Assembly (NCBI GenBank): GCA_900552495.1
Contig: URZY01000008.1
Location: 13,622-77,621, forward strand
DNA: 64,000 nt
Direction of reading: 5' to 3'
Origin: an uncultured Mycoplasmatota bacterium
GTDB taxonomy: Bacteria > Bacillota_I > Bacilli_A > RF39 > UBA660
The notes beneath the pieces were generated by a model. The model made no database searches, was not told the DNA's origin, and saw nothing but the letters and a program-made list of their open reading frames with translations. Both the position numbers and the translations under genes were made by a program. Shown in pieces: positions 48,425 through 57,964 of the stretch; the stretch's first letter is position 1, and the number at the start of each line of letters is the position of its first letter.

Positions 48425-49822
48425 TTAGACAAAGTTTTTCCAAACAATTAATTGATCATTTTGACATTCATAAATTCCTAATATTTGATTATTTTGATTT
48501 TTAAATATTACCTTATCTTTGATATTAAAAGTGTTTTTTAGTTTTTGACCAGTCATTACTTTTTTCTCTAATTTGGGTTCTAATTTTACAACTGGTAATT
48601 CAAGAACTTCATCGATTTGATAGGTCTTAAATTTCTTATTTTTAATCATCTCAAGAGTGGCGGTACTTTTAATATCAATAAGTCCTTGTTTTGTTCTTAA
48701 TAAAGAACTCATGGTTGCAACTGTGTGTAGAGCAGTGGCTATGTCGGTAATTAAACTACGAATATAGCAACCTTTGGAGACAACGGTTCTAAAAGTAAAA
48801 CTATCTTGTTGGGAATGTAAAAGTTCAATTTCTTTAATTGTTACTTCCTTTTTAGGTAAGACAACATTTTCACCATTTCTAGCATATTCATATAGTTTTT
48901 TTCCACCAACTTTTACAGCTGAGTATATTGGTACTTCTTGAAGATATGTTTTTTGAAATTTTTGAAGAGTCAATGATAAATTTGATAAATCTGGAATGGG
49001 TGCTGTCTCTAAAATTTGACCAGTAATATCTGCCGTATCGGTTTTTATTCCTAGTTTTACAGTGGCAATATATTCTTTGTAAGTGGCTGTTAGCAGTTCA
49101 ACTACTTTAGTAGCTTTTCCAATCGCAACAATTAATACACCCTCAGCTAAAGGATCTAAAGTTCCCGTATGACCAACTCTTTTAATTCCAAATAAATGAC
49201 TTATTTCATTAACAACATCAAACGATGTCATGGCTTTTTCTTTATTGACAAGTAAAAGAGCACTATAATTAGTTAAATATTCTTCTAAAGTATAATTATT
49301 TTCTGCAATAATTGGCGCAACAAAATCGCCAACATAACGAATATGCCACGGCTCATACGGATAACCAGTAATTTCTTCTTTTCCTTTAGGGTAACGAAGA
49401 ATAAACCCAAATTTAGGAAGTATCTTATGAATTGTTTGATACGTTTGATGATATTTCTCATGATCGACATTTTCAGTTAAAAAGCCCGTTTTAGTTTTGA
49501 TGGTCAAATCGATGGCAAGTCCAGTATGATGCTCACTAGCTCCCACGGGAGCAACTATTGACGAGGCATATTCTTTGCCGTACTTGGTACAGAATTCTTG
49601 ATATAGTTCTTGTTGACGATCTAAACTTCTATAGGCTGAATCTATTGCTATATCAATGTTTTTAGTACTCAAGTATTCTTTTAAAGCAAGATAATTTTGA
49701 TAAGTTTCTGCTTCTATAAGTTTTTCTTCTCCATTTACATCAAAAAAAGGAATTAGATTTACTTTTTTTAAATAAGTGTCTTTTATTTTATGCTCTTTAT
49801 TTACTAATATTGTTTTGATCAT
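48425..49822 (-). CDS. truB: fusion of VanY-like D,D-carboxypeptidase and tRNA pseudouridine-55 synthase TruB
   Basis: One uninterrupted 465-residue frame joins two unrelated enzymes. Residues 1-183 are an M15 VanY/DacB-type carboxypeptidase: SAYRS (62-66), SEHHTGLAID (96-105) with zinc His98 and Asp105, and YEPWHIRYVG (156-165) with His160. It ends TLEEYL like free-standing enzymes. From about residue 186 it is TruB: NKEKAMTSFDVVNE, the catalytic HTGTLDPLAEGVL (Asp223), YSAVKVGGKKLYEYAR, and a PUA-like C-terminus. No signal peptide or TM is present although VanY enzymes normally work outside the membrane. The start at 49822 follows GAAGGTGAAG. The usual truB neighbours rbfA and ribF are elsewhere. 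Confidence 0.92.
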   Translation of the reverse strand: MIKTILVNKEHKIKDTYLKKVNLIPFFDVNGEEKLIEAETYQNYLALKEYLSTKNIDIAIDSAYRSLDRQQELYQEFCTKYGKEYASSIVAPVGASEHHTGLAIDLTIKTKTGFLTENVDHEKYHQTYQTIHKILPKFGFILRYPKGKEEITGYPYEPWHIRYVGDFVAPIIAENNYTLEEYLTNYSALLLVNKEKAMTSFDVVNEISHLFGIKRVGHTGTLDPLAEGVLIVAIGKATKVVELLTATYKEYIATVKLGIKTDTADITGQILETAPIPDLSNLSLTLQKFQKTYLQEVPIYSAVKVGGKKLYEYARNGENVVLPKKEVTIKEIELLHSQQDSFTFRTVVSKGCYIRSLITDIATALHTVATMSSLLRTKQGLIDIKSTATLEMIKNKKFKTYQIDEVLELPVVKLEPKLEKKVMTGQKLKNTFNIKDKVIFKNQNNQILGIYECQNDQLIVWKNFV

Positions 49823-49875
49823 AACTTCACCTTCTTTGGCATTACTAATTATACTATTTTTAGATAGTGTTTGGC

Positions 49876-49905
49876 AAATAAAAGAGTGCCTTTTTAGACA
49901 CTCTT
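49876..49905 (-). terminator. terminator after polC
   Basis: AGAGTG, loop of about ten bases, CACTCTTTTAT on the minus strand, next to the polC stop. Confidence 0.75.
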
Positions 49906-52900
49906 AGAATAATGATAATTGGTTGGAATCAGGTAAGCCTTCTAGTATTCCCATTTCTTTCATTTTATCAATTAATGTTTGTGAGACCTTGCCACGTTTT
50001 TGAACATCCTCAATACTTAAGAAGGTTCCTTTTTCTCTTTCGCGAACAATATTTTGGGCTACGGTATCACCAAGTCCTTCAATAGCATTAAATGGTGGAT
50101 AAATTTCGGTATCAGAGGCAGCTACCCAGACAGTAGCATCACTTTTATATAAGTCAATTGGTAAAAACTTAATACCACGAGCCGTTGCTTCTAGGGCAAC
50201 TTTTAAACTTTCAGCTTGCCCATTTTCTTTATTAGTAGCTTCAAAGCCTTTAACTAAGATATCTTCTAATCTTTGCTTTATAGCATCATATCCTTTTATC
50301 ATACTAATAACATCAACATCAGTTGCTTTTGACGAATACCAAGAAGCGTAGAAATAAACTGGCATGTGAACTTTATACCAAGCAATGCGGAACGCACTGG
50401 TAACGTAGGCTGCAGCATGAGCTTTTGGGAACATGTATTTAATTTTGGCACAGGAATCAATAAACCACTCAGGAATAGATGCCGCCTTCATTGTTTCTAC
50501 ATGAGTTTTCCAGGTTTCTGGATCTTTTGATGCTCGTCCTTTACGAACAAACTCCATTATTTTAAAGGCCTTAATTGGAGCAACGCCTCGATACATTAAG
50601 TAAACCATAATATCGTCACGACAACCAATAGTTTCTTTAAATGGGACAATATTATTTTTTATCAATTCTTGGGCATTTCCTAACCAAACATCGGTACCAT
50701 GAGATAAACCTGAGATTTTAACTAACTCACCAAACGTAGTTGGTTTAGTATCCTCAACTAATTTTATTGTGAATGGGGTTCCGAACTCTGGAATTCCTAA
50801 AGTTCCAGTATTACACATGATTTGTTCTGTCGTTACTCCTAAGGCTTCTGTAGACGTAAAGATACTCATTGTGGCTTTATCGTCTAGAGGAACTTTCATA
50901 ATATCTGTTCCAGATTGATTTTGAATTAAGCGTAATTGGGTAGGATCAGAGTGTCCTAAAATATCTAGTTTTAACAAACATTGATCAATTGAATGGTAAT
51001 CAAAGTGGGTCGTTCGCCACTCTGCACTGGCATCTTCTGCAGGAAATTGATAAGGGGTAAAGTCTGAAACCTCTTTGTAGTCAGGAATAACAACAATTCC
51101 ACCTGGATGTTGTCCTGTAGTTCTCTTTACGCCCGTACAACCAATAGCTAAACGCTCAATTTCAGCGGTACGCATATCCCCCAGTTCTTTATCTTCACAA
51201 TAGCCTTTGACAAAACCAAAGGCTGTTTTGTCAGCAACAGTACCAATAGTTCCAGCTCGAAAGACATTATCTTCTCCAAATAAAACTTTAGTATAGGCAT
51301 GGGCACTAGCTTGATTTAAATCTGAAAAATTAAGATCTATATCAGGAACTTTATCAGCATTAAAGCCTAAGAAAGTAGCAAACGGCATATCCTGACCATC
51401 TTTAATTAATGGAATATTACAATGTGGACACATTTTATCAGGAAGATCAAAACCTGATGAATAATCAGCTCCATATGATTTACCATTTTCATCTTCAAAA
51501 ATGCTAATTTTACATTGCGGGCAACGATAATGGGCCGATAACGGATTTACTTCTGTAATTCCCATCATTGTGGCAACGAAACTAGAACCAACGGAACCAC
51601 GGGAACCAACTAAGTAGCCTTCATCATTGGAATGTTTAACTAAACGCTGTGAAATTAAGTAAATCGGATCAAATCCTCCTCCAATAATTCCACCTAAAGC
51701 TTTTTTTACGGCTTTAGATAGAGCTTGTTCATCCAACTCTTCTTCGCTTGTTTTAATAACATATTCACTAACAAGTTCTTTTACTTTATCAAAGCCTGCC
51801 CAAATAATATCATGAGTTTGCTTAAAAGCCTCTTTTTCAAACTCTTCTTCTGAAAGACTTTGATCTTTTAAGTTCTCTTTGACGGCTTTTAAGACAATAT
51901 CACCATACAGTTCGGTTGCAATACGTTCTTCAATCGAATATGGTAATGGGTCACCATACCAGTCAGCTGCCTTTGTGTATACTAAGTCTGTTACAACACG
52001 AGGACAATCTAAATAAGAAGAGCCGTCATCGCTTTTTATTCGTGGCGAGAATGGAATTCCACCAGTATCGGGAATGACCTCTACGATTTCAATCATATCA
52101 GCAATTTTATTGGTATTTTCGACAACAATATGATAAGCTAGGTCGTCATTTTCTAGAAATTTAAAGTCATTAAGCATCTCATCAGTAGTACGGAGATGAT
52201 TTGATGGAATCGATTTGATGCCGTTTCTTGCAAGTGGGTGACGACCGCCACCAGGAACCTTTTGATTAACAATGATTTCTCTAAATATTTTATCTTCTCG
52301 CTTGATATGGTGAACATCACCGGTTGCTACAATTATCTTGCCCGCTTCTTCAGTTACACGAATTATTTTTTGTAATAAAGCAGCTAACTCAACTTCAGTA
52401 GAAAAATCCCCGGATTGAATCATATGGTTATAACACTCCAAAGGCTGAACTTCAACGTAATCGTAAAATCTAATAATGTTTGATAATTCGTCTTCACTCT
52501 TTGACTTTCCCTCTGTAAAAACTTCACTTTCATAGCAGCCACTTCCAACTAATAAACCTTCGCGATGCGCCTCAATGACACTACGTAAAATACGAGGGGT
52601 CTTGTATAAATACGTTGTATTGGCAAGGGATACTAATTTGAAAAGATTCTTTAATCCTTTTTTATTCTGGACAAGTAAGTTAACATGATGAGCACGACCG
52701 TATTTATGAATTTCATCCTTAGAGACTAGACTATCTAGTTGGTCCATCGTCTCAATATTACGATTAGATAATTTCTTTAACATTTTATGGAAAACTAATG
52801 CAGTTCCTTCAGCATCATAATCTCCACGGTGATGGGCTGATTCATCCCATGGTACTTCATATCTTTTTACAAGGGCAGATAATGAATGTCTGGCATATGT

Positions 52901-54529
52901 ATTATCCATAGTACGTGACAATTCTAGGGTATCTATTACTGGATTGGTAAATGTTCCTAAATTATATTTTTTATATGCCATTTCAAGGAAAGAAACATCA
53001 AACTTAGCATTGTGAGCTACCATTGGACAGTCACCAAACCAATCAATAAAACGCTTAATAGCATTTTCTTCGTTATCTTTTCCTGCCAACATAGCATCCG
53101 TAATATTAGTAACATCAACTATCTTTTGTGGCAATGGTCGTCCAGGATTTATTAGTTCATCATATTTCTCAATAATCTCACCATTGCGTAGTTTGACAGC
53201 TCCAACTTCTATAATTGAGTCTGCACCTCCGGCATTAAAACCAGTAGTTTCAAAATCGAAGACAACGTAAGTCTGATCCAACATAACTTCTTTATTGGGG
53301 CGAATAACAATATTAACACTGTCATCAATCATAGTTAGTTCGGCACCATAAATTACCTTAAATGGTTCTTCACCGTCTTTTAGATTTTTGTTGTAGTTGG
53401 TAACTAAATTAAAAACGTGTGGGAAGCCTTGTACTCCATTATGATCAGTAATAGCAATGGCCTTATGCCCCCATTTCATAGCTTGCTTAACAAGGGCTTC
53501 TTCATTGGCAACGCCATCCATTTGACTCATAACAGTATGGCAATGAAGTTCTACTCGTTTTTCGTCAGCCAAATCTTTAACACTTTCTTCGCTACGCTCA
53601 ACCTTAATCATGTCACGAGCATTTAAAACTAATTCTTTAGCAAACTGATCATTCTTGGTATACCCTCTTATTTTATACCAATTACCAACTTTAAACTCTT
53701 TACAAAGACGCGCATATTCATCACTGTCACGAACAAAAACTTTACAATAAATACTATCAGAAAAATCAGTTACTTTTAAAGTGATAATTTTAAAGTCAGT
53801 TTTAGAAGATTCAAAATAGTCGGTTCCAAAAACTTGGGCTTCAATAACAACATTATTATCTTCACCAATTAGTGTTTTAATCTTAATAGGCTCTTCCTTG
53901 ATACCTCGTCCAATAACATTATTTGGATCTTTGGCTTCTCTTTTGAATTGTTTTTCCTTAGGGGCCTCAACACTGGCAGTTTCTTTTCTTTCTTTGTTTT
54001 TTGATAAATTAAGTGTGGATTCTTCTAATTCTTGTTTAATTTCGGCCAAAATATTTTCTTCATGGCGAACAACTATATCGATATTAAAATTATAGCCAAG
54101 TTGGGAGTAGAAATCTGTTATTTCCTCATGGCAAGATAATAGTCGGTCTTTTTCAACTTCATTAGCGGTTACTAAAACCAAGAAATCTTCTTCTATGCGG
54201 AGACAATCTTCATAGATAGCTAAAACCTTAAGTTTATCCTTTAAAGTTTTAAGTAAGAAAGGATAGTAACTTAAATAAGTCTCTATATCAGGATTTTCAA
54301 TATTATAAATTATCTTTATCTCTTTAGCCTTTTCGTCTAAAAGGTATTTCTTTGTTTCTAATTCTTCTAGTATTTCTACTGGCAGTAATTCTTTTTTATC
54401 AATAAAAATATTCCAAATGGTGGCAGTTTTGTTAACAACTATCCTAGTTATTTTAGCATCAGAAAAATATTGATAATGGTCTTTATCAATATTTATTTTA
54501 TTCAGTAATATTTCTATTTTACTATCCAT
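49904..54529 (-). CDS. polC: DNA polymerase III PolC-type alpha subunit
   Basis: This is the replicative polymerase of low-GC Gram-positives. The 1541-residue protein contains an N-terminal domain, an OB-fold (about 225-310), and a PHP domain (VELHCHTVMSQMDG) interrupted by a DEDD 3'-5' exonuclease (YVVFDFETTGFNAGG, VAHNAKFDVSFLE). Next come the zinc-finger stretch (CPQCKISIFE, MCPHCNIPL), the polymerase core (GSRGSVGSSFVATMMGIT, PDIDLNFS) and C-terminal helix-hairpin motifs (IEGLGDTVAQNIV). It is about 100 residues longer than Bacillus PolC. ATG 54529 has GGGGGT upstream. Confidence 0.97.
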   Translation of the reverse strand: MDSKIEILLNKINIDKDHYQYFSDAKITRIVVNKTATIWNIFIDKKELLPVEILEELETKKYLLDEKAKEIKIIYNIENPDIETYLSYYPFLLKTLKDKLKVLAIYEDCLRIEEDFLVLVTANEVEKDRLLSCHEEITDFYSQLGYNFNIDIVVRHEENILAEIKQELEESTLNLSKNKERKETASVEAPKEKQFKREAKDPNNVIGRGIKEEPIKIKTLIGEDNNVVIEAQVFGTDYFESSKTDFKIITLKVTDFSDSIYCKVFVRDSDEYARLCKEFKVGNWYKIRGYTKNDQFAKELVLNARDMIKVERSEESVKDLADEKRVELHCHTVMSQMDGVANEEALVKQAMKWGHKAIAITDHNGVQGFPHVFNLVTNYNKNLKDGEEPFKVIYGAELTMIDDSVNIVIRPNKEVMLDQTYVVFDFETTGFNAGGADSIIEVGAVKLRNGEIIEKYDELINPGRPLPQKIVDVTNITDAMLAGKDNEENAIKRFIDWFGDCPMVAHNAKFDVSFLEMAYKKYNLGTFTNPVIDTLELSRTMDNTYARHSLSALVKRYEVPWDESAHHRGDYDAEGTALVFHKMLKKLSNRNIETMDQLDSLVSKDEIHKYGRAHHVNLLVQNKKGLKNLFKLVSLANTTYLYKTPRILRSVIEAHREGLLVGSGCYESEVFTEGKSKSEDELSNIIRFYDYVEVQPLECYNHMIQSGDFSTEVELAALLQKIIRVTEEAGKIIVATGDVHHIKREDKIFREIIVNQKVPGGGRHPLARNGIKSIPSNHLRTTDEMLNDFKFLENDDLAYHIVVENTNKIADMIEIVEVIPDTGGIPFSPRIKSDDGSSYLDCPRVVTDLVYTKAADWYGDPLPYSIEERIATELYGDIVLKAVKENLKDQSLSEEEFEKEAFKQTHDIIWAGFDKVKELVSEYVIKTSEEELDEQALSKAVKKALGGIIGGGFDPIYLISQRLVKHSNDEGYLVGSRGSVGSSFVATMMGITEVNPLSAHYRCPQCKISIFEDENGKSYGADYSSGFDLPDKMCPHCNIPLIKDGQDMPFATFLGFNADKVPDIDLNFSDLNQASAHAYTKVLFGEDNVFRAGTIGTVADKTAFGFVKGYCEDKELGDMRTAEIERLAIGCTGVKRTTGQHPGGIVVIPDYKEVSDFTPYQFPAEDASAEWRTTHFDYHSIDQCLLKLDILGHSDPTQLRLIQNQSGTDIMKVPLDDKATMSIFTSTEALGVTTEQIMCNTGTLGIPEFGTPFTIKLVEDTKPTTFGELVKISGLSHGTDVWLGNAQELIKNNIVPFKETIGCRDDIMVYLMYRGVAPIKAFKIMEFVRKGRASKDPETWKTHVETMKAASIPEWFIDSCAKIKYMFPKAHAAAYVTSAFRIAWYKVHMPVYFYASWYSSKATDVDVISMIKGYDAIKQRLEDILVKGFEATNKENGQAESLKVALEATARGIKFLPIDLYKSDATVWVAASDTEIYPPFNAIEGLGDTVAQNIVREREKGTFLSIEDVQKRGKVSQTLIDKMKEMGILEGLPDSNQLSLF

Positions 54530-54554
54530 ATTTTTACCCCCACTGCATTATATT

Positions 54555-55394
54555 TTAAATTACTTCTAATTCTATTTTCTCTTTTCTAATCATGTAACGG
54601 CGATTGCGATGACAGAAATCAATAAATTCATCAAGATTCATTTTCTTTAACTCTTTTTCATAGGCTAAATTATTAGCATCAAAGTCAATTTTATCTCTAG
54701 CCATATAGGTTTGGAATTCTCCTTTTGGTACAGCAAGATACATTAACCAATATGGATATAGGCATCTCTTAGTACTTTCAAGAGATGGTTGCCCACTAAT
54801 ATAACAACTCTTCTTAGTAAGCATTGTGGCAAGTTCATTTAAAACTGCCAACTCAACAATTGCTTCTCCTAAATCTTGGCGATCACTAGAAAATTTGATT
54901 TCTTCTTTGATGATGGCCATAACAATATCTAATATAATACGCATTGGCTCTTTTTTGTCAATCTTCTTACCAACAATAATAGTAGCAGTATCCGTATTAT
55001 GAAAATCAGTATCAATAACGTCCAAGTCTTCATTTACTACATAAATTCGATAATGACGTAGATCTTTTTTTATAATTGTTTTAACAAAAGCTGTAATAAG
55101 TCGCTTATTAGAATCCCATAATTTCATTAATTCCATACGATATTTCTCTGTACTACGTTTTAGTTTTTCATATTCTCTTGTTTCAATCATAATATTATAA
55201 ATTGTATCATCATTGGGAATAAAATTCTTGGGATCGCTTAGAATTAAACTTTTGTCACGATAAGTATTGTTGTATTCGGCTTTAAAATTTGCCCAAAGCT
55301 TCTGTTTTAAATTATAAATCTGTTCTGAAATTGAAGCTTGAAATAATAAATTCCAGATTAAAATATGATCATTTACAAAAAATTTTACATTCAT
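54555..55394 (-). CDS. conserved-looking hypothetical protein upstream of polC
   Basis: The 279-residue soluble protein is rich in charged helices and begins MNVKFFVNDHILIWNLLFQ. The middle has EIKFSSDRQDLGEAIVELAVLNELATML, compatible with a metal-binding helix but without a recognisable motif. I do not recognise the family. It lies 25 bases before the polC start on the same strand and is followed by no terminator, so it is probably cotranscribed with polC. Confidence 0.6.
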   Translation of the reverse strand: MNVKFFVNDHILIWNLLFQASISEQIYNLKQKLWANFKAEYNNTYRDKSLILSDPKNFIPNDDTIYNIMIETREYEKLKRSTEKYRMELMKLWDSNKRLITAFVKTIIKKDLRHYRIYVVNEDLDVIDTDFHNTDTATIIVGKKIDKKEPMRIILDIVMAIIKEEIKFSSDRQDLGEAIVELAVLNELATMLTKKSCYISGQPSLESTKRCLYPYWLMYLAVPKGEFQTYMARDKIDFDANNLAYEKELKKMNLDEFIDFCHRNRRYMIRKEKIELEVI

Positions 55395-55428
55395 ATTAAC
55401 ACCTTACTTCTCTGTATAATATAATATC

Positions 55429-55464
55429 ATAAAAAAAAAAAAGTTGGTAGAAAATAACCAACTT
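55429..55464 (-). terminator. terminator after the tail-anchored protein gene
   Basis: AAAGTTGGT, loop TATTTTCT, ACCAACTTT followed by about ten T on the minus strand. Confidence 0.85.
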
Positions 55465-55476
55465 TTGTCGAAATAA

Positions 55477-56448
55477 TTAAACTAATTTCCAAATGAAATA
55501 AAATACTGCTGCTAAGACGATTAGAATAATTAAGAATATTAATAATTTAACTGCAAAAGGCAACTTCTTTTCGCGAAACTCATCATCCAGTTCAAAATCG
55601 TTAGCTGATAAGTCCATGCTTCTAGTATAAAAATCATTGTCAGCCTGAGCCATTAAATTATTGTTATTTTCTGGCGTTTCGGAATTAGGAGTTTCTTTGG
55701 CTGTTAGTTTTTTTAGTTCTTGAAGTTCGAGAATCTCTTTGTCTAAAGCTGCTTTATAATCAGAAACTGGTTTTTCTTCAGCATATTCTATTTCTGCTGT
55801 CTCCTCCGTAGCTCGAGAAAGTTTCTCAGATGACTCCGCTTGGTTGGTAGTAGGAGCTTCATTGGCAGTGGCAGGGTCAACCTTGTCCATTATACTAGTT
55901 GCCATTAAATCGCCTAGTAGTTCTGAGGCGGCTTTGATGTCACCAGCTAGAGTGGCTGAGGTAATTGTATCAATTAGCTCTCGCAAGTCTTCATCATCAG
56001 CACGAATTGGTTTATCTTTCTTTTCAGCACGGTACTTTTCCAATTCTTCAGGATTTAAACTAGCTAAAATATTATAACTAGTATTTTTTAACTTACGTTT
56101 TTCTTCTAAAGCATCCTTTTCTAATCGATTTTTTCGGGCTTCTTCTAAAACATTATTTATATCATATACTCTATTCTCATGAGTATGGTAAAGGGATTTA
56201 AATTCATCTAAATCTTTTCTTGTTCTCGTTGTAGGCTTGACATCTTGATACTCTTTCATTTGATGATAGCCCTCGCGACGATTATAGTTTTTTTTACTAC
56301 TCAAATCAATGGCATTAGCATTGGTTACATCTGTAAAACTTGTATATCTAGTATTAGAACCAATAGATTCATATAATTCTTTATTATTATTAGAACGACT
56401 TATACGAACCTCATCGGATGCATCTTTATAACGATCCATTCTCTTCAT
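55477..56448 (-). CDS. tail-anchored hypothetical protein
   Basis: The 323-residue protein is highly charged and probably helical for most of its length. One C-terminal TM helix (FAVKLLIFLIILIVLAAVFYFIW) places the bulk in the cytoplasm. Segments such as EEARKNRLEKDALEEKRKL suggest coiled coil. No enzymatic motif is visible. ATG 56448 (MKRMDRYKDAS) is favoured over GTG 56457 because AAGGTGA is spaced for it. It is divergent from the ferredoxin gene, with about 118 bases between the starts. Confidence 0.6.
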   Translation of the reverse strand: MKRMDRYKDASDEVRISRSNNNKELYESIGSNTRYTSFTDVTNANAIDLSSKKNYNRREGYHQMKEYQDVKPTTRTRKDLDEFKSLYHTHENRVYDINNVLEEARKNRLEKDALEEKRKLKNTSYNILASLNPEELEKYRAEKKDKPIRADDEDLRELIDTITSATLAGDIKAASELLGDLMATSIMDKVDPATANEAPTTNQAESSEKLSRATEETAEIEYAEEKPVSDYKAALDKEILELQELKKLTAKETPNSETPENNNNLMAQADNDFYTRSMDLSANDFELDDEFREKKLPFAVKLLIFLIILIVLAAVFYFIWKLV

Positions 56449-56515
56449 ACCATTCACCTTCTTTTAGTATAAGTTTATCATAGAAAATTGTAAAACAAAA
56501 GGAGTTAATTTTTAC

Positions 56516-56544
56516 TTTACGTAAAAGATAAAAACAGTTATAAT
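56516..56544 (+). promoter_or_regulatory. promoter of the ferredoxin gene
   Basis: TTTACG (56516-56521), 17 bases, TATAAT (56539-56544), then GAGGAGG before ATG 56567. Confidence 0.8.
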
Positions 56545-56566
56545 TGTTGATGAGGAGGAATAACAA

Positions 56567-56758
56567 ATGAAAGTTAAAGTTAATAAAGATGCTTGTATTG
56601 GTTGCGGTGCTTGTGCTGCCATTTGTGATACAGTATTTGAATTAGATGATGAAGGCTTATCAGTGGCAAAAAAAGAAGAAGTTAAGGATGATGAAAAGCA
56701 AGCTGTTAGAGACGCTGCTGATTCTTGTCCAACTGGAGCCATTGAGGTCGAAGAATAG
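56567..56758 (+). CDS. fer: [4Fe-4S] ferredoxin
   Basis: The 63-residue electron carrier has one cluster: CIGCGACAAIC near residues 10-20 gives CxxCxxC plus a further Cys, and CPTGAI near residue 54 gives the fourth ligand. The acidic surface is typical of small monocluster ferredoxins in Bacillota. It is a monocistronic gene with its own promoter and a very strong terminator. The partner enzyme is not in the window. Confidence 0.95.
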   Translation: MKVKVNKDACIGCGACAAICDTVFELDDEGLSVAKKEEVKDDEKQAVRDAADSCPTGAIEVEE

Positions 56759-56760
56759 AA

Positions 56761-56792
56761 AAACTATAAAGTACAGACTTTATAGTTTTTTT
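56761..56792 (+). terminator. terminator after ferredoxin
   Basis: A perfect 12-bp stem AAACTATAAAGT, loop ACAG, ACTTTATAGTTT, then T run. Confidence 0.92.
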
Positions 56793-56886
56793 AGTTTGAG
56801 ATTGGAGTTTGATTAATAAATCTCGTATTATTAAAATCACACCAGTATAAATACCTAGATTCGTCATAAAGTTCCAAATATAGAAA

Positions 56887-57942
56887 CTATTGTTGTTTAG
56901 TGCACTTTTGTAGTTTTGCCTTAATCAGTGTTTTTAAAGTCGTTTCATCATTAGGAATATCATCGGCTGGTAAAAGGGCTTTTTCAACCAACCCCATACG
57001 GAGACGATGAACTGGATTTGCCAACTTCTCTTCTTGATATGATGGGTGATCTTGCCATGGTCCATATTTTGTTTTTATTAACTCTGAAATTAAGGTTAAC
57101 AATTGCCTTTTTTCTGATATAGGAATATTAGCATTAACAATTTCTTTTAAACGACCTAAACAATTTTGAATTTGAAGATAATTTATTTGAGCAATCATCT
57201 TAGGATCTAACTCTTCTGTTAAGCAATTTTCTCCTATTATGTCAGCACAAGTAAAAATATCTAAGACCCGATCACTTAATTTTCTAGCGTCACTTACTGT
57301 TGTACTACTTAAATGCATATTATAGAAGTAATTTTGCCCGGGAACGGTCGCAATTGAATTGGCCTTTAATAATAATGGAATTGTAAATGGATAATCTTCC
57401 CATTTTAAATCTTCAGGAAACCTAGTTTCACCTATTAATTCTCTTTTAAAAACTTTATTAGTAACGCAAGGTTGTTCCTTTATTAAATAATGGTAATCTT
57501 TTTTAGGATCGATTATTGTTACTTCATCATAGGCAGTTCTCCTGCCAAGAAAAGAAACATCTAAATTACCAAGAACTATTTTTCGATTGGTTCTTGAAAT
57601 GTCAGAGTTTGTTAAATCACAGGCGGCACAAAGTTTTTCATAGTAATCAGGGGTAATATAATCATCACTATCAACGAAACCGATGTAATTACAGTCAGCT
57701 AGTTCTAAACCAACATTTCTAGCTGCTCCTGCCCCACTATTTTGTTTTGTTTGAGCAATTTTTATTTTTCTAGGCTCTTTTTCTTGATAGGCTTGCATTA
57801 TGTCCAAGCTATTGTCTGCCGAATGATCATCAACTAAAATAATTTCGATATCTTCTAATGTTTGGTTTAGTAATGAATCAAGACATCGACCCAAGTATTT
57901 TTCAGTATTATATACGGGTACAATGACACTTACTTTTGGCAT
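56887..57942 (-). CDS. family 2 glycosyltransferase
   Basis: The 351-residue GT-A fold enzyme begins MPKVSVIVPVYNTEKYLGRC. It has the nucleotide-binding EIILVDDHSADNS (about 33) and GAGAARNVGLELADCNYIG, and the DxD-type FVDSDDYI (about 93). There are no TM helices. Such enzymes decorate cell-surface polymers; donor and acceptor are unknown. Its N-terminal half resembles the frameshifted gene at 38440. It precedes no other polysaccharide gene; rluB lies 22 bases upstream and may be cotranscribed. Confidence 0.88.
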   Translation of the reverse strand: MPKVSVIVPVYNTEKYLGRCLDSLLNQTLEDIEIILVDDHSADNSLDIMQAYQEKEPRKIKIAQTKQNSGAGAARNVGLELADCNYIGFVDSDDYITPDYYEKLCAACDLTNSDISRTNRKIVLGNLDVSFLGRRTAYDEVTIIDPKKDYHYLIKEQPCVTNKVFKRELIGETRFPEDLKWEDYPFTIPLLLKANSIATVPGQNYFYNMHLSSTTVSDARKLSDRVLDIFTCADIIGENCLTEELDPKMIAQINYLQIQNCLGRLKEIVNANIPISEKRQLLTLISELIKTKYGPWQDHPSYQEEKLANPVHRLRMGLVEKALLPADDIPNDETTLKTLIKAKLQKCTKQQ

Positions 57943-57964
57943 AATACCATCTCCTATCTGTTAT

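Noticed and set aside
56512..56742. Minus-strand frame of 76 codons opposite ferredoxin
   Set aside because: The plus strand has the four cluster cysteines, a promoter, a ribosome-binding site and a terminator; the minus frame has none.
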